Source of the DNA: JAIQFL01 sp035295745
Lineage (GTDB): Bacteria; Acidobacteriota; Terriglobia; Bryobacterales; Bryobacteraceae
DNA length: 64,000 nt
Direction of reading: 5' to 3'
Assembly (NCBI GenBank): GCA_035295745.1
Contig: DATGIL010000043.1
Coordinates: 43,345 to 107,344, forward strand
A program made the position numbers and the translations under genes. Positions within the stretch are counted from its first letter, which is position 1. Every line of letters starts with the position of its first letter. Under the pieces are notes generated by a model that searched no databases, was not told the DNA's origin, and worked only from the letters and a program-made list of their open reading frames with translations. Below, piece after piece: positions 51,752 to 59,981 of the stretch.

Positions 51752-53095
51752 ATGGAACTTCTCGAACTCGCGCAGGATGTGGTGAAACTCGCCCAGGCGG
51801 CGGGGGCCACTGACGCCGAGTGCACAATCTCGGAAGGCGAGGAGTTTTCCGCCAACATCCGCATGCGCGAAGTGGAGAACCTGAAGGAAGCCGGGTCGCG
51901 CGGCGCCGGGCTACGGATTCTGATTGGGAAGCGTACCGGATCGTCGTATACGTCCGATCTATCGCCGGACGGCATTCGATTGATGGTAAAGTCCGCGATC
52001 GAGCTTGCCGATATCACCACCGAGGATCCGCATGCCGGTCTTCCCGACGCGGAAGAATTAGGCAGCATCTCAGGCGATCTCGAACTGTATTCCGGGGACG
52101 TCGAGGGCCTGGACACCGCCCTCAAGATCGCGACCGCCAAGCGCGCCGAAGAAGCGGCGCTCTCCGCGGATCCGCGCATTTCCAACTCGGAAGGCGCCTC
52201 GTTCGACACGCACCTGGGCCGCCACATCTTCGCGAATTCCCGGGGCTTCGCGGGCGAATACAGCTCGAGCTATTGCTCACTGAGCACGGTGCCGGTGGCT
52301 CGCGACGGCGAATCGATGGAGCGCGACTACTGGTATACGATGGCGCGCGGATTCAGCGGGTTGGAATCGCCTGAGGAGGTCGGCCGAATCGCTGCGAAGC
52401 GGGCTCTTCGGCGGTTGAACGCCGTGAAGGTGGAGACCCAGAGAGCGCCGGTGGTTTTCGAGCCGCGTACGGCGCGTTCCCTCCTCGATAACATCTTTGA
52501 GGCGGTTCACGGGATGTCCGTCTATCGCCACGAATCGTTTCTGGCAGGAAAACTCGGCGAGAAAGTCGCGGTGGACGGCCTGACGGTCATCGACGATGGC
52601 ACCATCCCGGGGCTTTTCGGAACCTCGCCCTTCGACGATGAGGGCGTGCCGTCGCGGCGGACCGTGGTGATCGAAAATGGCGTTTTGAAGAGCTATTTGA
52701 TGAATAGCTATGCGGCGAGAAAACTCGGAATGAAGACCACTGGCAACGCTTCCCGTGGTTTGACCGGTAATGCCGGTATCGGTCACGGGAACTTTTTTAT
52801 CGAGAAGGGCGTCCAAACGCCGGAGCAGATCCTTGCGGGGATCCCAAATGGCTTCTATGTCACGGAGTTGATGGGATTTGGGGTGAATATCGTCACCGGC
52901 GATTACTCCCGCGGAGCGGTCGGATTGTGGATTCGTAACGGAGAGTTGACGTACGCCGTTTCGGAGGTCACAATTGCCGGAAACCTCAAAGATATGCTCC
53001 TGGGGATCGATGCAATCGGGTCGGACCTGGAGTTTCGGAGCTCGGTGGCGGCTCCGACTTTGAAGATAGGAGAGATGACCGTTGGTGGTAAATAA
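51752..53095 (+). CDS. pmbA: TldD/PmbA family metallopeptidase, PmbA-type
   Basis: The 447-residue protein has the PmbA layout: ECTISEGEEFSANIRMREVE, GRHIFANSRGFAGEYSSSYC, VVFEPRTARSLLDNIFEAVH, GLFGTSPFDDEGVPSRRTVV and FYVTELMGFGVNIVTGDYSR. In E. coli PmbA pairs with TldD, which carries the HExxxH zinc site, and together they degrade unfolded or microcin peptides. This subunit lacks HExxxH, consistent with PmbA; tldD is not in the window. It overlaps the next gene by 14 nt. Confidence 0.9.
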   Translation: MELLELAQDVVKLAQAAGATDAECTISEGEEFSANIRMREVENLKEAGSRGAGLRILIGKRTGSSYTSDLSPDGIRLMVKSAIELADITTEDPHAGLPDAEELGSISGDLELYSGDVEGLDTALKIATAKRAEEAALSADPRISNSEGASFDTHLGRHIFANSRGFAGEYSSSYCSLSTVPVARDGESMERDYWYTMARGFSGLESPEEVGRIAAKRALRRLNAVKVETQRAPVVFEPRTARSLLDNIFEAVHGMSVYRHESFLAGKLGEKVAVDGLTVIDDGTIPGLFGTSPFDDEGVPSRRTVVIENGVLKSYLMNSYAARKLGMKTTGNASRGLTGNAGIGHGNFFIEKGVQTPEQILAGIPNGFYVTELMGFGVNIVTGDYSRGAVGLWIRNGELTYAVSEVTIAGNLKDMLLGIDAIGSDLEFRSSVAAPTLKIGEMTVGGK

Positions 53096-53570
53096 TACAG
53101 CAGTTCGCCCGAAGCAGCAGCCGGTCTCTGTACCACCGGCCGCCTACGTGATTGGCTTGCTGGTGCTTGCCGGAGTGGCAGGATTCTGGTACCTGGATCA
53201 TGTCTCGAAGCGCCCCGTTCCCCCGCCTCCACCGCTGACCGGGCCGGCCAAAGCCTATGCCAGAAATCTCAAGCTCAGCGAAGTGAATATGACCGCGAAC
53301 GACAGCTACATGCAGCAGTCCGTGGTCGAAATTACGGGCAAAATCGAAAATGCCGGCGACCGGGTATTGGACGTCGTGGAGATCAACTGCATCTTCAAAG
53401 ATGCATATGGGCAGATGGTGCTGCGCGAGCGCGTGCCGATCGTGAGTAAGAAGATGGGCGGTCTGGCTCCCGGCGAGGTCAAAACGTTCCGGCTGCCGTT
53501 CGATCACATTCCAGAGAGTTGGAACCAGGCGCTACCCGACATGGTAATCGCCGGGATCGATTTCACGTAG
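53082..53570 (+). CDS. Membrane-anchored hypothetical protein (FxLYD-like domain)
   Basis: The 162-residue protein starts at TTG 53082, set by AGGAGAG seven bases upstream (a GTG follows directly as the next codon). One membrane segment (about 21-40, AAYVIGLLVLAGVAGFWYL), a proline run, then a beta-sandwich domain with VVEITGKIENAGDRVLDVVE and GGLAPGEVKTFRLPFDHIP. This resembles the FxLYD/DUF3426 domains often found on the outside of the inner membrane. The overlap with pmbA implies translational coupling. Function unknown. Confidence 0.75.
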   Translation: MVVNNTAVRPKQQPVSVPPAAYVIGLLVLAGVAGFWYLDHVSKRPVPPPPPLTGPAKAYARNLKLSEVNMTANDSYMQQSVVEITGKIENAGDRVLDVVEINCIFKDAYGQMVLRERVPIVSKKMGGLAPGEVKTFRLPFDHIPESWNQALPDMVIAGIDFT

Positions 53571-53858
53571 AACTCTGGTAACAGCGCCTCCTCGAATGCT
53601 TCCAGAGGTCGCATATACAGATGCCGCACAACCCAATTCCGATCCTCTATCCGGCCGCAATCGAACTTCTGGCCATAGTAGGACCGCCTGCCCCGCAGGA
53701 TGCAACCCGCCCATCCTGAGCCAAAAGAGGACTGAATCCTTGCCGAGGTTGGTACGCTCTCTCTGGGGATTCTCATAGATGAAGTCGGCGCCACGCCCAT
53801 AAACGCCTTGCGATATGAGGCCGCGTGGTACGCACAGCAACTCCAAAAAGCCCGACAC
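53532..53858 (-). pseudogene. Possible frameshifted remnant between the DUF3426-like and receptor genes
   Basis: On the minus strand one frame gives MSGFLELLCVPRGLISQGVY, GRGADFIYENPQRE, then the reading seems to continue better in another frame as YYGQKFDCGRIEDRNWVVRH and LYMRPLEAFEEALLPEF. The two pieces together look protein-like, but neither is complete and no ribosome binding site is convincing. It overlaps the end of the plus-strand gene. No known family is recognised; it may be non-coding. Confidence 0.25.
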
Positions 53859-53864
53859 GAAAGT

Positions 53865-53892
53865 GGTGCGGTAAGCCGAAGCTCACCGCACC
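53865..53892. terminator. UUCG-capped hairpin after the third receptor gene
   Basis: On the minus strand GGTGCGGTGAGC, TTCG, GCTTACCGCACC gives 11 of 12 paired bases with a C(UUCG)G tetraloop, one of the most stable RNA loops. It lies 11 nt after the receptor stop. The following bases (ACTTTCG) are not a U-tract. A 3'-end stabiliser or Rho-assisted terminator fits. Confidence 0.6.
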
Positions 53893-53903
53893 AAAGTATC
53901 AGA

Positions 53904-56900
53904 TCAGAAGCTGAATCGAGCGCCGAATTCGCCGGCGAATGACTTGGGTACGATCACGCCAGACGAAGTGATGAACCCGGTGGGCTGCTGGAACGTCGAG
54001 GTGCGGACGTTCCCGCCGTAGCTCGTTCCGAAATTCGCGCGATTCGTAAGATCGAAGGCCTGGAAGAAGATCTCCAGCTTCGCGCGATCTTTGAAGGTAA
54101 AGAACTTGCCGAACCGTGCATCCAATTGGAAGAAGTCCTCGCCGCGCAGATAGTCGTACGGCACCTGGTGGCAGGTATTGGCATTGATGCAGGACGTCAA
54201 CTGGGCGGCTGTGTACGACGCGGTGGCGAGCAGATTGTTGGGGTCGCTGTTCAACACGATGGCATGCGTGGTGCCCACGCCGCTGCCGAATCCAAACACG
54301 TCCGTAATGCCTTCCGTGGCGTTATACGGCCGTCCCGTGGCCCACTGCATGATCGGCGTAAAGGTGATGCCCCATTTCAGGTTAACCAGCCCGCTGACGG
54401 TGATCCGGTGCCTCTCATCGGCAGGCGTCGGACCGAGATCGTGGGGCGCAAACCAGTTCAGAAGATCGGTCGGGCCGTTCCCGAAAGCGGCTGAATTGCC
54501 GTTGTATGCGAGGGCTTTCGAGAGCACGTAGGTCGCGTTCAACGCGACATTCCTGCTCAGGCGACGGCGGTAGGAAATGTTCATCCCGTCGTAGCGGCTG
54601 CGGCCGATCGACATATAATCGCGGATGCCGCCAAGCACCGGCAAACCCGCAGCCTGGAACAGCGGCGTAGTGAAGCGCACGCCGTTGATGGTCGGGTTGA
54701 TGACGATGGTCTTGCTCTCGTGCAGACCCAGCTCGTGCACGTATTCCGCCTCGATGACTGAATTGCCCGTGAACTGCCAGCTATAGCCGACATTGACCTG
54801 CTCGCTGTAGGGATTCTTGTAGTGCGGGTCCATCATCTGCCCGGTCGCACCGGCAGGAAGCTGCGAAGCTCCCGGTGCCTGCGGCGGAATCGGATCGACG
54901 CCGAAACGGAAAGCCGAAAGCAACTGGCCGCTGGGAAGAACACTGGCACTGGTGCTACCCGGCCCGGAACTGGTATAGGCCACCGTAGTGAACAGACTCG
55001 CGTTCGCCTGCTGCTCCATGAAAAGCGGGATGTTCTGGAAGATCTGTCCGTAATACAAGCCGTAGCCTGCCCGGATGACGTGCTTTCCGGAGCCGGTAAG
55101 ATCATAAGCCAAACCGATGCGGGGGCTGAAGTCCTTGTTCTCGTCATGCGGCAGAGCGCCGGCATAGGGACTGCCGATGGCCTTCAATTCCAGGTACGCG
55201 CGAGATTGCGCCTGGATCGCGCCGCCATTCAGGCCCATGTCTTTGTCCCACCGTAGTCCGAGGTTCAGTGTCAGGCGCCGTGTGACCTTCCAATCGTCCT
55301 GGAAGTATAGGCCAAACATCTTGTTGTGTTCGGCATAGAAGGAGTTTCCAGTGGTCGCCTGAGTAATGGACTGGACCGCGCCCGGTGTGGCGAAGCCTTG
55401 CGGGTACTTGGTGGTATTCGAGAGGATCGTCAGCGGGTCGTCGAAGAACGAGATCACAGGAGTGGCATCGGTGAGGAAAAAGCCGCCCAGGATGGGCTCC
55501 CAGAGGTAATCCACGCCGGTTTTGAAGGAGTGCTTTCCGCGGCTGAACGCGATATCGTCTTTGAATTGCCACTTCTTCTGGAACGTCTGCTGCGGCACGT
55601 TGCCGTTAGTTCCCACTGCGAGATCGGGAAAACTGAGATTGACCACGTAGTTATTGGTGGAGATCAGGTTGTTCCAATACTGGTAGCCAAAGGTCAGGGA
55701 GTTCACCGTCGTCGGCGTGAGCACCGAGTTTAACGTCGCATTCGCGATGATGAGCTGGTTGGTGGTAAAGTTGTTCTGCGAGAGGTCGCTCGTCGAGCCG
55801 TTCTGGTCGTTCAAACCACGATTGTTCTGATTCGTGTAGCTCGCCGAGAACGTGTTCTTGTCGTTGATGTGATGGTCGATGCGACCGTTGTAGCGCCAGT
55901 CGTAGTACGGAGTCGGAATGGTCTGCGTGGGTTGAGGCGTCAGCGGCAGCCCCGTGACGGAGGCCAGCGCCTGGTCGTTGGCGTAGGCGGTTCCCGTGAC
56001 GTTGATGCTGGTCTGTTCACGCGAGCGCTCAATGGCGAAGAACAGGAATGTCTTGTCCTTCTTGACGGGGCCGCCGATCGATCCGCCAAACTGCTGGCGG
56101 CTGAAGGGCGCCTTTTGTCCGCTGCCCTGGTGCGCCGTCTGCTCGAAGTAGTTCAGCGCATCGAAAGTCTGGTCGCGGTCTTGAAAAAACAGCGATCCGT
56201 GGGGGGAGTTCGTTCCGCTCTTGGTGATCACGTTGACGGCAGCGCCTTCACTGCGTCCGTTCGCCGCCGAAAAACGCTGCGTCGAGATGTTGAACTCGTC
56301 GATCGATTCGAGAGGCAACTGCATCACCGGACCGCCCACCGAGTTGTCCTTGTTGTCGACCCCGTTTACGGTCATGTTGACGTTGCGTCCGCTCGATCCG
56401 TTGGTCGCAAAGACGCTATATCGCGCTTTGGTCGGGTCGTAAGAATTGACCGGACGGGCGCCGGGCGCCAGGATCGCAAGGTTCGCGAAATCGCGCGAAT
56501 TGAGCGGCAGATTCGCCACCTCCGCCTGCGAAATGGGACGGCTGACGTCGGTCTTTTGCACGTCCACCAACGCAGCGCCAGCGGCTTCGACCGTTACGGT
56601 GGTTGCCTGCGTACTGGGCGAGAGTTCCGCGTCGATCGTAGTGGTGCGTGAGACGGCCAGTTCGACGTTCTGGAATGCCGCCGTCGTGAATCCCTTTACC
56701 GAGACCCGCACTTCGTATAATCCGGCGGGCAACAGGTTAAACGAGTAGAGACCCGAGTTGTTGGTGACCTCCGACCGCGTGTCACCAGTGCTCTTGTTCG
56801 TGATTTTTACTTCGGCGCTCGGAATCACGCCCCCGGTTTTATCGGTGACCGTCCCTTGCAAGGTTGCGGTCGCAGTGATCTGGGCGGACAGGTTGGACAA

Positions 56901-56954
56901 GCTCAGGCACACGAGTGCCAGAACGGCGGCGATGAACGATAACCTCTTACGCAT
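53904..56954 (-). CDS. Oar-like TonB-dependent receptor
   Basis: The 1016-residue outer-membrane receptor has a signal peptide (to about residue 24, NLSAQ) and a carboxypeptidase-regulatory domain (about 28-110: DKTGGVIPSAEVKITNKS, PAGLYEVRVSVKGF). The plug holds EVANLPLNSRDFANLAILAP and NVNMTVNGVDNKDNSVGGP, and the barrel ends FAGEFGARFSF. GAGGGG precedes the start. It differs clearly from the other two receptors in the plug region, so the three probably bind different ligands. A promoter-like TTGACA with TTAACG repeats lies upstream and a UUCG hairpin downstream. Confidence 0.92.
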   Translation of the reverse strand: MRKRLSFIAAVLALVCLSLSNLSAQITATATLQGTVTDKTGGVIPSAEVKITNKSTGDTRSEVTNNSGLYSFNLLPAGLYEVRVSVKGFTTAAFQNVELAVSRTTTIDAELSPSTQATTVTVEAAGAALVDVQKTDVSRPISQAEVANLPLNSRDFANLAILAPGARPVNSYDPTKARYSVFATNGSSGRNVNMTVNGVDNKDNSVGGPVMQLPLESIDEFNISTQRFSAANGRSEGAAVNVITKSGTNSPHGSLFFQDRDQTFDALNYFEQTAHQGSGQKAPFSRQQFGGSIGGPVKKDKTFLFFAIERSREQTSINVTGTAYANDQALASVTGLPLTPQPTQTIPTPYYDWRYNGRIDHHINDKNTFSASYTNQNNRGLNDQNGSTSDLSQNNFTTNQLIIANATLNSVLTPTTVNSLTFGYQYWNNLISTNNYVVNLSFPDLAVGTNGNVPQQTFQKKWQFKDDIAFSRGKHSFKTGVDYLWEPILGGFFLTDATPVISFFDDPLTILSNTTKYPQGFATPGAVQSITQATTGNSFYAEHNKMFGLYFQDDWKVTRRLTLNLGLRWDKDMGLNGGAIQAQSRAYLELKAIGSPYAGALPHDENKDFSPRIGLAYDLTGSGKHVIRAGYGLYYGQIFQNIPLFMEQQANASLFTTVAYTSSGPGSTSASVLPSGQLLSAFRFGVDPIPPQAPGASQLPAGATGQMMDPHYKNPYSEQVNVGYSWQFTGNSVIEAEYVHELGLHESKTIVINPTINGVRFTTPLFQAAGLPVLGGIRDYMSIGRSRYDGMNISYRRRLSRNVALNATYVLSKALAYNGNSAAFGNGPTDLLNWFAPHDLGPTPADERHRITVSGLVNLKWGITFTPIMQWATGRPYNATEGITDVFGFGSGVGTTHAIVLNSDPNNLLATASYTAAQLTSCINANTCHQVPYDYLRGEDFFQLDARFGKFFTFKDRAKLEIFFQAFDLTNRANFGTSYGGNVRTSTFQQPTGFITSSGVIVPKSFAGEFGARFSF

Positions 56955-57045
56955 GACCCCTCCCCTAACGGCTGGCTGTAAATGGTGGACCGACTCTTTT
57001 GCCCCGGTCGGTGATACTGAATTCGCGTAAAAAACGGTCTTGGTT

Positions 57046-57107
57046 TTTCGTTAAGGGTACGCCTTTAACGCGATTTTTGTCAACCAGACATATGGAATTA
57101 ACCGTTA
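57046..57107 (-). promoter_or_regulatory. Putative control region of the third receptor gene
   Basis: On the minus strand TTGACA (57083-57078) resembles a -35 element; a matching -10 is weak (TACCCT after 18 bp). The motif TTAACG or TTAAC-G-GTTAA occurs three times within 62 bp: CTTAACGGTTAA (about 57096-57107), CGTTAAAGG (57071-57063) and CCTTAACG (57056-57049). The last two form an imperfect dyad. These look like binding sites of an unidentified regulator. Confidence 0.4.
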
Positions 57108-57140
57108 AGTGCTGGTACAGCAGGCCCCTGCGGGCCAAGG

Positions 57141-57743
57141 ATGCTTCCCTCTCTGACCGTTGAATTCCGCAATGACAGGAAGAAGCACAATCGAGGTGGC
57201 TACATGTTCATCCATTGCATTTGGATTCACTCCCGGCACCACCAACGCAAGGGTTGGGGGAGTGTCCTGCTTGACAGCTGTCTGGAAGACGCAAAAAAAG
57301 CGGGGATGAGCGGAGTCGCGGTGATGGTCCGGGAAGGTCCTTGGATGGCAGACCATCGCCTCTTCCTGGCGAATGGATTCGAGCCGGTCGACACTGCCCC
57401 ACCGGATTTCGAACTGCTCGCCCGCAAGTTCGACCCCAACGCCGTCTCTCCGACCTTCAAGGGCGACTGGAGTCAGAAGCTCAGTCAATACGACGAGGGA
57501 CTGACCATCATTCGCTCGAGCCAGTGTCCATACATCGCAAAGTTTGCAGACGAAATCGGTCAGTCGGCTCGCGACGAGTATCAGATTGAGCCTACCGTAA
57601 TCCACCTCAATTCGTGGCGGGACGCGCAGCAGGCTCCCACTCCGTATGCGGTGTTTTCCGTGATTTACAACGGTCAATTGTTGGCCGGCCACACCATCAG
57701 CCGCACTCGCTTCCGCAACATCATGAATAAGACCGCAATGTAG
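57141..57743 (+). pseudogene. GNAT acetyltransferase with YoaP C-terminal domain, 5'-truncated
   Basis: The frame of 200 codons holds the second half of a GNAT domain (GGYMFIHCIWIHSRHHQRKG with the acetyl-CoA loop WGSVLLDSCLEDAKK and ADHRLFLANGFEPVDTAPP). A YoaP-type C-terminal domain follows (RSSQCPYIAKFADEIGQSAR, YAVFSVIYNGQLLAGHTI). Full-length YoaP proteins have about 70 more residues before GYMFI; here the first 21 codons are unlike the family. The deletion removes the first GNAT strands, so activity is doubtful. A short protein could still be made from the ATG at 57141 or 57204. Confidence 0.6.
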
Positions 57744-57776
57744 AAGCGATTACCTCGACGATATGGCCCACCTGAC

Positions 57777-58012
57777 CGCTTGCTGACGCGCGCGCCTCGC
57801 AACGAGCCGCGACCGTAAGGGAGCGTCACCGCCTTATGATTCCTGACCGCTTGCTGAACCGCGCGCCTCACAACGAGCCACGACCGTAAGGGAGTGATTT
57901 TGCGGGCGATCGGGCATCGCTTGCTTACGCGCGCGGCTCGCAACGAGCCACGACCGTGAGGGAGCGTCACCGACCTCATGATTCCTAACCGCTTGCTGAT
58001 CTCATACTGAGC
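57777..58012. repeat. Family 1 palindromic repeat, array D
   Basis: Four units open with CGCTTGC at 57777, 57848, 57918 and 57990, so the period is a regular 70-72 bp. The last one is cut after about 20 bp. Each full unit continues with GCGCGC, CTCGCAACGAGCC, GACCGT(A/G)AGGGAG and a short AT-richer linker (CCTTATGATTCCTGAC). The array starts 34 nt after the acetyltransferase stop and fills most of the 361-bp gap before the zinc protease. Confidence 0.87.
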
Positions 58013-58104
58013 AAGCGTCCAACGACCCCTTCATTCAATTCCGAGCACCTTTGCCGCAGGTCTTTATGAAGGCCTCGTTAGAAGGCCACTTAGAGGAGGA
58101 TGCG

Positions 58105-58677
58105 GTGAAAAAGACAATGCTGGCGCTGCTTTTATGCGGCGAGGCGATGGCGCATAAAGGACCCGATGCGAGCGGACGGCGCGACGTCGCCGTCTATGTG
58201 GTCGACGAGGTGACTCTCAAGGGACCGGATCTGTCCCGGGCCGAAGATCGTGTGTCGGTGATCTTCGCCAGAATCGGAGTGCGGATCCACTGGGAGACCG
58301 GCGCCCCGCGACCGGAGGCGAGTTGCAACACCATCGTCCTCACGATTCTAGAATTCCCCCCCGCCGATGTCAGACCCGGGGTGGTTGCGGTTACGAACCT
58401 GCAGGATGATTCGATCAACGTCTTCTACAGCCGCGTTCGTCCGTGGTACGAGCTATGGCCCAATCTCGGATCGAGTTTTCTGACTCATGTCTTCGCCCAT
58501 GAGATCTCCCATGCCTTGCAGGGTCTGAACCGGCATTCCCAGAACGGCCTCATGAAGGCAGAGTGGAAGGCCAGCGACCGCGATATCATGCTTCGCGCCA
58601 CGTTACCCTTTACGGACTTGGACGTTACTCTGATACGCAGCGGCGCCGTCCACTGCTGCCCGCCTTACGGCTTGTAG
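58105..58677 (+). CDS. Predicted secreted zinc metalloprotease (HExxH)
   Basis: The 190-residue protein begins at GTG 58105, five bases after AGAGGAGG. A signal peptide (VKKTMLALLLCGEAMA) is followed by VAVYVVDEVTLKGPDLSRAE and the zinc motif FAHEISHALQGLNRHSQNGL. HEISH with a downstream His and MKAEW resembles the extended metzincin-like pattern with a Met turn. Homologues in Acidobacteria are uncharacterised. The stop overlaps the convergent amidohydrolase stop by 13 nt. Proteolytic activity is inferred from the motif only. Confidence 0.7.
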   Translation: MKKTMLALLLCGEAMAHKGPDASGRRDVAVYVVDEVTLKGPDLSRAEDRVSVIFARIGVRIHWETGAPRPEASCNTIVLTILEFPPADVRPGVVAVTNLQDDSINVFYSRVRPWYELWPNLGSSFLTHVFAHEISHALQGLNRHSQNGLMKAEWKASDRDIMLRATLPFTDLDVTLIRSGAVHCCPPYGL

Positions 58678-59948
58678 ACCGTCCCCGCCTTCATCACGAA
58701 GCTCACATGGCGAATTGCCGAGATGTCTTTCGTCGGATCGCCATCTACCGCGATGAGGTCTGCGAACATCCCCGGCTTCACCTGTCCGATCTCCATGTGC
58801 AGAACATTTCCTGCGACTGACGTGGCGGCTTTCAGAGCGTCCACGGCAGGCATCCCGTACGCCACCATCAGTTCCAGTTCGCGCGCGTTCTCGCCATGGT
58901 TGAAAACGCCTACGTCGCTCCCGCTGATGATGGTCACTCCGGCTTCCATCGCAGCCTTAAAGCTGGCCCGCTTGCGCTGGATGCCTGGCGGCTCCTGCCC
59001 CTGGCCCCCGCCCCTGCGCGCGCCCGCGTACTGACTGGTGGCGTCGCCGGCAGCCAGGGTCGGACACAGGGCCACGTGATGCTCCGCCATCATCTTAAAG
59101 ATTTCCGGAGTGCCGCCATCGCCATGCTCGATGGTCTCCACGCCCGCCAGAATCGCGCGCCGCATGCCCTCGGGAGTGGAACTGTGAACCGCCACCGGAA
59201 CCCCGGCGCTCTTGGCTGTCTCCACCGCGAGCTTCATCTCTTCCAACGAGAAGGTGGGATGCGAGCCCGGCCCAGGCCCCCAGCGATAATCTCCGTAGAG
59301 CTTGATCCAATCGGCGCCGTGGCCGATCTGGTCGCGCACCACGCGCATCAGGCTGTCTACACCATCGGCTTCCTCCGCCCCTTGGGGCACGTGCCACTCC
59401 AGGGCGAATCCCTTGGGCGCATAACTGCCTGTGGCAACGATCGCTCGCGTAGACGCCAGGATCCGAGGACCAGGAATGATTCCCTGGTTGACGGCCTGCT
59501 TCAATTCCACATCCGCGTATTGAGCGCCTTCCGTACCGAGATCGCGGACGGTGGTGAAACCGGCCATCAGTGTGGCACGCAAATGATTGGTGGCACGCGC
59601 CACGCGCAGCGCCAGGCCCTCATGCGCCACCTGGTCATTCCACGAAGTCTCGTTGTACGCATGCAGGAGAATGTGCGAGTGCCCCTCCACCAATCCCGGC
59701 ATGACGGTAGTTCCAGGCAGATCCACCACCTTGGCATTCGCGGTGTCGATTCCGGCAGCCGGTCCCGCGGCTTCGATGCGGCCCGATCGCACGCGCACCG
59801 CCCATCCTTCGTGCATGGTCTCGCCATCGAAAACCCGCGCCGGCTTGAGCACGGTGATCGTGGTGGGGTCGCGCATAATCTGCTGGGCCATGGCTGCGGT
59901 GGCAATCAGCGCCAGCAGACAAGCAGTCAACGAACGGTGCATGGGCAT
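58665..59948 (-). CDS. Exported amidohydrolase (imidazolonepropionase-like)
   Basis: The 427-residue protein has a signal peptide (1-21, AAMAQ) and a metal-dependent amidohydrolase fold: GTTVMPGLVEGHSHILLH with the HxH pair, DWIKLYGDYRW with the probable carboxylated lysine, VPVAVHSST, ETIEHGDGG and IISGSDVG. These supply the binuclear metal ligands. The C-terminal GNVLHMEIGQVKPGMFADLI is typical of prolidase/imidazolonepropionase-like members. Substrate may be a peptide or cyclic amide. It converges on the zinc protease gene. Confidence 0.9.
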   Translation of the reverse strand: MPMHRSLTACLLALIATAAMAQQIMRDPTTITVLKPARVFDGETMHEGWAVRVRSGRIEAAGPAAGIDTANAKVVDLPGTTVMPGLVEGHSHILLHAYNETSWNDQVAHEGLALRVARATNHLRATLMAGFTTVRDLGTEGAQYADVELKQAVNQGIIPGPRILASTRAIVATGSYAPKGFALEWHVPQGAEEADGVDSLMRVVRDQIGHGADWIKLYGDYRWGPGPGSHPTFSLEEMKLAVETAKSAGVPVAVHSSTPEGMRRAILAGVETIEHGDGGTPEIFKMMAEHHVALCPTLAAGDATSQYAGARRGGGQGQEPPGIQRKRASFKAAMEAGVTIISGSDVGVFNHGENARELELMVAYGMPAVDALKAATSVAGNVLHMEIGQVKPGMFADLIAVDGDPTKDISAIRHVSFVMKAGTVYKP

Positions 59949-59981
59949 AGGATCTATTGTCGACGGTAGCCGGCTAGTTTT

